From Kalmusia sp. IMI 367209 (lineage: Eukaryota > Ascomycota > Dothideomycetes > Pleosporales > Didymosphaeriaceae), in NCBI GenBank assembly GCA_027946365.1, contig JAPEUQ010000001.1, forward strand, positions 310,001 through 374,000: a stretch of DNA of 64,000 bases, in the 5' to 3' direction. Below are positions 58,047-64,000 of this stretch, in pieces. Each line of letters begins with the position of its first letter. Position 1 is the stretch's first letter. Below the pieces are notes generated by a model. The model made no database searches. It was not told the origin of the DNA and was given only the letters and a program-made list of their open reading frames with translations. Made by a program: the position numbers and the translations under genes.

Positions 58047-60030
58047 ATGGGGGCGCAGTCTCACCGGAATTTGCCAGCATCAATGGAAAGTCTCTGCCTT
58101 CGCTGCAGCGCTTTGCGATACGTGGGAGCCCGTCTGTCAGTGGTGTCACGCCGCCCCTTCCACCAATGTCAACCATCCAACAATCTGGATCGTGAACATT
58201 TTTACCAATACACGACCGGGCGCTGGCTCTGGAACGAAGAAAAGCAGCTTGCAGAGCGGTACAGGCGTTTTAATGTCGCCGAGCTCAAGAGGCTTGCGGC
58301 TGAGAGTGTGGGTGCCCGGCGATGCGTCTCGATGGGCAAAATCGCAGAGGGTGGATCAAGTAGAATCTTTCGACTGTTGCTGGACAATGGCAAGAGGGTG
58401 TTCGCGAGGATACCTTATGCAAATGTTGATGCGAGATGTTTGTCTAAAGCAGTCGCGTCGGAGGTTGCGACTATGGATTTTGTGGGTTGCCTTTCCGTTT
58501 CGGCGTAGGTCTAACAGAGCTGATGTGGATACATGTAGGCTAGAACCGTACTTGGTTTGCCGATACCAAAGGTTCTCGCATGGAGCGGAGACGCTGAGAA
58601 CGCTGTGCAGTCGGAGTATGTTATCATAGAAGCAGCAATGGGAACGCCACTCTGGAAAGTGTGGAATAAGATGGAGAACAATCGCAAGCTCAGGATCTTT
58701 GACAGCCTCATCGATGTTGAGAGGAAGTTCTTATCCGTATCATTCGCTCGGTACGCCATCTTGAGATCTATCAGGAGAGCAAAAGCTGATTTCCTCCAGT
58801 TATGGAAATCTTTACTTTACGCAGGATGCGTTCTCCGGTTGCGAAAAGGCTGAAATACAGGGCGACGTGACACAGTCGATGAAGGAAGATGTCGCGAAAC
58901 GCTTTGTTATAGGTCCTGTGGTCGACCGCACTTTCTGGCATCGCGAGCGAGCGTCGATGGAGATCGATCGAGGACCCTGTGAGTCGAACCCATCATCAAG
59001 GAACCTTCTACTGATCTATATCCAGGGGAAAATCCTCAAGACTATGTTAGAGCTATTGCCCAACGAGAGATCGCGTGGATTGTGCGATATGCAGACCTTA
59101 AAACTCAACACAGTAAGATCAGTTCACGTGATCCACCGAAGACATCATGATTGACATTGCTTCTCAGGTCGTTATAGTAACCCCTTCACGATAGTGGAGC
59201 CCGAAATGCAACGCGACATAAGTAAACATATCGCCCAATATCTGCAGCTTCGAGACGTCGCAGAACACTTGCTACCCGAGGGAGAAAAGAGCCGTGCAAC
59301 AATTTGGCATCCGCAACTCTCGAGCCTCAACATGTTTATTCAGGAAGACCAAATCACTGGCATTGTCGACTGGTTAGATGTATGGGCCGGGCCACTGTTC
59401 CTGCAAGTGAAGCGTCCATCATTGGTGAGGTATATCGGCGAACTCTTAACACGGCTTCCAGAAGATTACGAGAGCATGAACGAAGACGAAAAAATGGCTG
59501 CGCGTCGCCAAGTTGACCATTCGCTTCTGCAAATAGCGTACGATGCCAGGGTAAAGAAACGCAATCCCATCCTTGACAGCGTCAACAACGTTAGCCAAGC
59601 GCTTAACTGTCGCCGGGCCGTTGAATTCGCAGAGAATTCTTGGGGCGATGATGTTATTAGCATACGGCAAGTACTCATTCGTGTGAAACGGTAGGTTGCT
59701 GCACAATGCTCCTAGTGTCAAAGTAGTCACTGACATGTTTCATTCAGCCACTGGGATGAGACCCACCCGTCGATACAATGCCCAATCTCGTTCACCGAGA
59801 AGGAACTCAAAGAGCACCATCCGTTTGTTGAAGATTGGAACGCTTCCGCAGAGTTCTTCGATACGATGCATTTGCACATGGGCATGGGCAGGGACGGGTG
59901 GATAACAGCGAATGCGTACGATGATGCAGTTCAGTTATTCAAGGGGGCTATGGATAGCGTGGATCATTCTGGGGATACAGCAGAGCAGATAGAGGACTGG
60001 AACAGGAAGATGAATTTGTTGTTCAAATGA
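58047..60030 (+). CDS. AIM9-like mitochondrial aminoglycoside-phosphotransferase-fold protein
   Basis: Predicted 572-residue kinase-fold protein of the APH/AIM9 (FMP29) group. Six exons, introns 58482-58538, 58751-58799, 58979-59025, 59113-59167 and 59691-59747; all phases agree. The head MESLCLRCSALRYVGARLSV followed by VSRRPFHQ is Arg/Leu/Ser-rich and looks like a mitochondrial presequence. The kinase N-lobe has SMGKIAEGGSSRIFRLLLDN and KRVFARIPY; the C-lobe has TIWHPQLSSLNMFI and GIVDWLDVWAGPLF. In active APH-type kinases the catalytic loop reads HxDLxxxN; here the Asp is Gln354, while Asn359 and the DFG-like Asp372 remain, suggesting impaired or altered catalysis. The 58047 ATG has ideal context (GCCATGG); ATGs at 58020 and 58083 are alternatives that keep the presequence. 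Yeast AIM9 is linked to mitochondrial inheritance; biochemical role unknown. Confidence 0.87.
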
Positions 60031-62474
60031 TGTAATGGTGGCTAAGGGAGGTGACACGCATCGTTGGATTAAGAAACAATGCTCTTGTGCTTTCGGCGGG
60101 CTGCTTAGATGGCAATTATGGTGTAAAATAGTTATGATACCCGCTCTACTTTGGACACTTGACTCTAATGACAATCTTTTATTTGATGATAGTGACCTAG
60201 TTCAATTACCCTGGTTAACATTCTATCAACCTCTTCTGGTCTGTTGACGCCAATAAGTGTCTGAGCAATACTTCACAAAGAAGTCGTAAACCTAACGACA
60301 AAGAAAATTGAATTCAACGTCGATCTCCATCTCCTTCAAAGAGTTGTGACATCCATTCCCTTTGTTATTATGCAAAAGGCACTACTCACCCATATCAGCT
60401 CAAGGCAGACTGATAGGATGGGTCACTATCCAGACTGGCGCCATGGAACATCTTTGCCCTTGTTTCCAACAGAAAAGCTTTCTTGTCAAAAAACAGGATG
60501 CAGTGAGAACTATTGAGGTTGGCGTGCGCGGCATACCTGGAGTTGCTGCACTTCGTCTCTCGGTTGATCTTGAGCGTATCGGAACCCCGGTATGCTGCCG
60601 TGAAAGAGATATTCACGGGGACGTGCCTTTGATTGGATCCCCTTGGGATTATTTCCTGTGGGCTGATCGTAGACCTTCTCGATGCCACCGGCCCCCCTTC
60701 CGCGTAATATTCCTAAGGTCTTCTCGTCGACTCAATTCGGCCTGTACATGTAGCATTTAGATGCGTGTACGTGATTCACGAGCCATGAGGAAGGAGGATG
60801 GCGAAGATAATGGCCGCGTATGCCTTGTAATTGCGCAGTTCTCTCTCAGACCAAGAATATTCCAGCACTAATAATGTGGTACTGCGTCTTGAGCTAGTCT
60901 GAACCACATCTACGAATCCAATCCTGGCTAACACACAAATACATCTATATCTTTGGTTCTATCCGCTGTTCCTTGGATATCATGCAGGTCCACGGTCACT
61001 CAAACGAAGGGTCTAAAGCATCGATGCGAGTTTGACTACCTCTTTTAAGGTCTGGTTGAACGTCCTTGGCATATAGCCACCAATAGATGATGAGAAGCTG
61101 TATGGTTGATTCTTACAACTCGGCATCTATCCAGTGATCAAGGCCAATTTCGGGGAATAAGAGACTTCCGTGTCATTGTAATAAAAGAAAAGCTCATTTG
61201 GTCCTTTTGTGCAATGTGGTACACCAGTGTGTACAATGTAGCTGCATGTAACCAGCTTTCTTCATCAGTTCTTAAGAAGTTTACATGGAAAGTTGCTCAT
61301 CAAGAATTGGACCACATTTCCGGAAGCCGCATTAGCATTTCCACCTTCGCTTTGTCTGTTGCGTGCCTCGTGAAAAAGGGTACAATAATGAGTCAAGTGG
61401 CTTTCATGTATTGCCCGCTTGTACTTTTAGAAAAGGGAATCAAAGAACCAAAGCCAGGTCTCCATCAATGGGAGCAGCTGAGGGGCTTTCTGTCGCATAT
61501 ATTCACATCCCAAATCGTATTCATTCGCGCGGTATTACATACATCATATCTCATGATCGTCACGCGAGAAGATTCGTCCGCTCTGACACGCGTACGTCTC
61601 AAACATGGCAACAAAACTGTGACGGGGTGTAAAAGCGAGCTCGCATGTCGTTCATAGAAACCGTTGATCTCGACATAGGGTTGATAAGCTACATTTGCTA
61701 AGGGAGAGCTGACGCGTTCAACCTCAAATAACAAATTGTGCAGCATAGTGTACTCACAGTGCCCAAGGCTCGTACGGGTAGATTTAGGACTGTGCCATGC
61801 TATTGAGGGCCGGTGGTCAGGCCGAGAGGGATCGAATCTTACGGCAGGATTCAGTGCCTAGAGCTATAAATTGATAATTGAGTTCGCAATGAATCTGTTT
61901 CGAGAAAGTTGCATCGAGGACTGAGACACTCGAGGTACAATGAAGGCTCGAGCCTGGAAGAGATGTACACCTGCGGAATCCTGCGGAATCCTCCGACGTC
62001 CCCACTGTCCTAGACGTCTACTTGATGAGCAGCCTTGTTATCCTATTGGTCTACTACACAATGTGCAGTCTGCTTAACATGGAAAGTCTTGTGAGTTGAG
62101 GTTTGGTTCCGCTTAAGTTGTATGGCAGCGAAGGCTCACTCCAATTCAGCCCACGTACGCGATACTTGGATAGACCTCTCTACTTCCGTAAAGAGATTCA
62201 GTTGAGGTAGAGTGTGGCAGGCGACCCGGTGTTCATGTCGCTGTGTCGTGCGCTGAGCCTCTAAACCGTTGCTAGGAGCAGCTGCAGTTCACTCCACCAT
62301 GACGCCTCGGCCGAATATTGAACTACTGGTGATTTATGACGAGCATTGTGCACGGTCTCCCTCTCGAAGCTTCATACCGCCGTTGCTATAGAACAACATT
62401 CGGTCGCATTCTACGGTCCACTCACTTCACCCACCTCAACCAACACTTTAAACGGTCTCTCAAATCATACACAC
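60031..62474. other. Long gene-free stretch before the terpene cyclase gene
   Basis: About 2.4 kb. The largest open frame (61106-61657, plus strand) has no domain, start support or codon pattern typical of the neighbours and is not called. A short 10-base direct repeat (CTGCGGAATC) occurs near 61.98 kb. The last 200 bases are the expected promoter/leader of the terpene cyclase. Confidence 0.5.
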
Positions 62475-64000
62475 ATGTCGAACTCTTCTATCATATCTCC
62501 ATCTCCCCCCGAAAAGATTCGAGAGGAGCCAATACCAGGAGCCATGGCCGTGCCTCCAACCCGTGTCCTCGTCTTGGACCTCGGCGGCGTACTATTCCAC
62601 TGGTCCGCCGACAACCTCACAGCCCTCTCGCGCAAGACCTTCCACGCGGTCATTACGTCGGAGGACTGGGCTACCCTCGAGCGCGGCGAGATTGCGGAAC
62701 AAGATGCAGTACAGCGTATCGCGGCTTCGCTTTCGATTCAACCCGACGACGTCGTCACTGCGCTCGAGCAGTGCCGTCCCACCATGCGTGTAGACATCGA
62801 GTTGATGGACAAGCTGATCAAGATAAAGGAGCATGGCAAACTGAAGGTCTACGCGATGACCAATGTGTCGGTGTGTGACTTCAGTCGCATGAAGGCTATG
62901 CTATCCGACTGGGCTTTGTTCGATGAGGTCTATACTTCATTCGAACTTGCTTCCCGGAAGCCTGAGGTAGAATCTTTCAAGTGTTTTGCTTCTAACATTG
63001 GTGTAGATGCGAAGGACATCGTTTTCGTCGATGATACGGCTGCGAATGTGGACGCCGCGACCTCGCTCGGTTGGCGCTCACTGCTCTTCAACTCGCCAGA
63101 GACCCTTATCGACCAGCTGGGTGATATCTTCCTCGGTCCAATTGCGCAAGGAAAAGCCTGGCTCAAGAACAACGCGCGCCGCCTCGTCACAGATGTAGAG
63201 CCGGGCAAGTCTTTCCCGAGTGGCGTGTCTTTCCCAGACACCTTCTCCCAGTTCCTCATCATGGATGCCATACGCGATCCTTCTCTTCTCCATCTCCGTG
63301 AGCGCGGTACCTACGAGAATGACGAAACGGACGAATACATCCTCAACGCCACCTCCGTGGCACGTCAATGGAACTACTTCATCGACGAGCCCGTGGGTAC
63401 GAGCCAGACCTTCCCAGACGATGTCGACACCACGTCCTACGCAGTTCTCGCCTTCGGCACCACAACCGGTGTCAACGCCGTGCTCGACGCCATGCTCGCG
63501 AACCGCAACGAGGACGGTCTCATACAGACGTACTGGGACAGCGCCCGCCCCCGCATCGACATCTGCGTCCTCACCAATGTCGCCCGCGTTTTCTACAAGA
63601 ATGGTCGTGGCGCCGACATCCAGAATGAGCTTGCCTATATCCATGGCGCTCTTGTCGCTCGTGACTATACTGAGGGCACGCGGCACTACATCACCGCCGA
63701 GACATTTTTCTTCTTCTTGTCGCAGCTCATCGCTGCCAACCCCAATGCCACGGAAGTCCAGGACTTGCGTGAGCCCCTTCAATCAGCTCTTTTAACCCGC
63801 GTTGGCGTATACGACAAGATGGTCGACTCCCTCTGCGTCGCCATGCGCGTGCTGGCCTGCCAATCGCTCGGTCTCAATCCCGAGCCAGACATGTCTCGTC
63901 TCAAGGCGTTCCAAGGCGAAGATGGCAGCTGGCCGCTGGGATGGGTCTGTCGGTATGGCAAGACGAAAGAGCGTCTCGGCAACCGCGGCGTCGTCACGGC
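62475..64000 (+). CDS. HAD-class II terpene cyclase fusion, drimane-synthase (AstC) type, cut by window end
   Basis: The frame is open and intronless from ATG 62475 to the window edge, giving at least 508 residues of a usual total of about 530-550. The N-terminal half is HAD-like: nucleophile motif VLVLDLGGVLFHW with Asp35, MTNVS (motif II), SRKPEVESF (Lys motif III) and VFVDDTAANVDAA (acidic motif IV). The residue two after Asp35 is Gly rather than the Asp usual in phosphatases. The C-terminal half is a class II cyclase beta-like domain with the proton-donor motif DDVDTTSYAVLAF (Asp316-Thr320, DxDTT) and EDGSWPLGWVCRYGKTKERL. This architecture matches AstC of the Aspergillus astellolide pathway, which protonates farnesyl diphosphate to make drimanyl diphosphate; relatives may also remove the diphosphate. 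Product is predicted to be a drimane sesquiterpene. Cytosolic. No partner genes are visible to the left. Confidence 0.9.
   Translation, partial: MSNSSIISPSPPEKIREEPIPGAMAVPPTRVLVLDLGGVLFHWSADNLTALSRKTFHAVITSEDWATLERGEIAEQDAVQRIAASLSIQPDDVVTALEQCRPTMRVDIELMDKLIKIKEHGKLKVYAMTNVSVCDFSRMKAMLSDWALFDEVYTSFELASRKPEVESFKCFASNIGVDAKDIVFVDDTAANVDAATSLGWRSLLFNSPETLIDQLGDIFLGPIAQGKAWLKNNARRLVTDVEPGKSFPSGVSFPDTFSQFLIMDAIRDPSLLHLRERGTYENDETDEYILNATSVARQWNYFIDEPVGTSQTFPDDVDTTSYAVLAFGTTTGVNAVLDAMLANRNEDGLIQTYWDSARPRIDICVLTNVARVFYKNGRGADIQNELAYIHGALVARDYTEGTRHYITAETFFFFLSQLIAANPNATEVQDLREPLQSALLTRVGVYDKMVDSLCVAMRVLACQSLGLNPEPDMSRLKAFQGEDGSWPLGWVCRYGKTKERLGNRGVVT

Noticed and set aside
61106..61657. Plus-strand 183-codon open frame
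   Set aside because: AT-rich, no recognisable motif, two overlapping frames of similar openness; likely chance.
1..64000. Search for tRNA, rRNA, CRISPR arrays, terminal inverted repeats and transposase genes
   Set aside because: No cloverleaf with a convincing GGTTCGAATCC-type T-loop, no rRNA core sequence, no regular spaced repeats and no transposase or reverse transcriptase motif were seen by eye.

Overview
The window looks like nuclear DNA of a filamentous ascomycete. Genes are carried on both strands, are broken by short introns of about 45-125 bp with GT..AG ends and CTAAC/CTGAC-like branch sites, and encode typical filamentous-fungal families (Zn2Cys6 factor, bZIP, alpha-arrestin, GT2 synthase, HUT1 transporter). 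The protein style suggests Dothideomycetes, but that is an inference. No bacterial operons, CRISPR arrays, rRNA or convincing tRNA genes were seen. All exon structures below were built by hand from splice signals and reading-frame continuity.

Left part (1-23.5 kb): a thiamine-diphosphate decarboxylase of the pyruvate decarboxylase family and an intradiol ring-cleavage dioxygenase lie in the same direction. They are followed by a small Gly-rich protein and a MUP1-like methionine permease. Across a divergent promoter region lies an RBR-type E3 ubiquitin ligase with an N-myristoylation-type start. Then come an Stm1/HABP4-type RGG protein, a Yap-like bZIP factor and, divergent from it, an alpha-arrestin. 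Permease, arrestin and E3 ligase suit a nutrient-transporter turnover theme, but their proximity is not proof of joint function.

Middle (23.5-37.8 kb): a gene-poor stretch holds decayed genes: an ankyrin-like open frame without a start, an F-box-like gene with an in-frame stop and a BTB-like remnant with a frameshift. A GT34-like glycosyltransferase and a complete Zn2Cys6 transcription factor follow, then about 4.6 kb with only a possible small secreted-protein remnant.

Right part (37.8-64 kb): a multi-domain GT2 glycosyltransferase resembling the ZtGT2/CPS1 type; a secreted Gly/Gln and Glu/Ala repeat protein divergent from a long coiled-coil protein; a frame-broken zinc-ribbon gene; the UDP-galactose transporter HUT1; a three-KH RNA-binding protein; a zinc alcohol dehydrogenase; a Yippee protein; a TPR-DnaJ co-chaperone with two apparent single-base frameshifts; and an AIM9-like phosphotransferase whose HxD motif is altered. 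At the right edge is a HAD/class II terpene cyclase fusion with a DVDTT motif, related to the drimane-type enzyme AstC. This last gene, cut by the window end, is the strongest lead to specialised metabolism; any partner genes would lie to the right.
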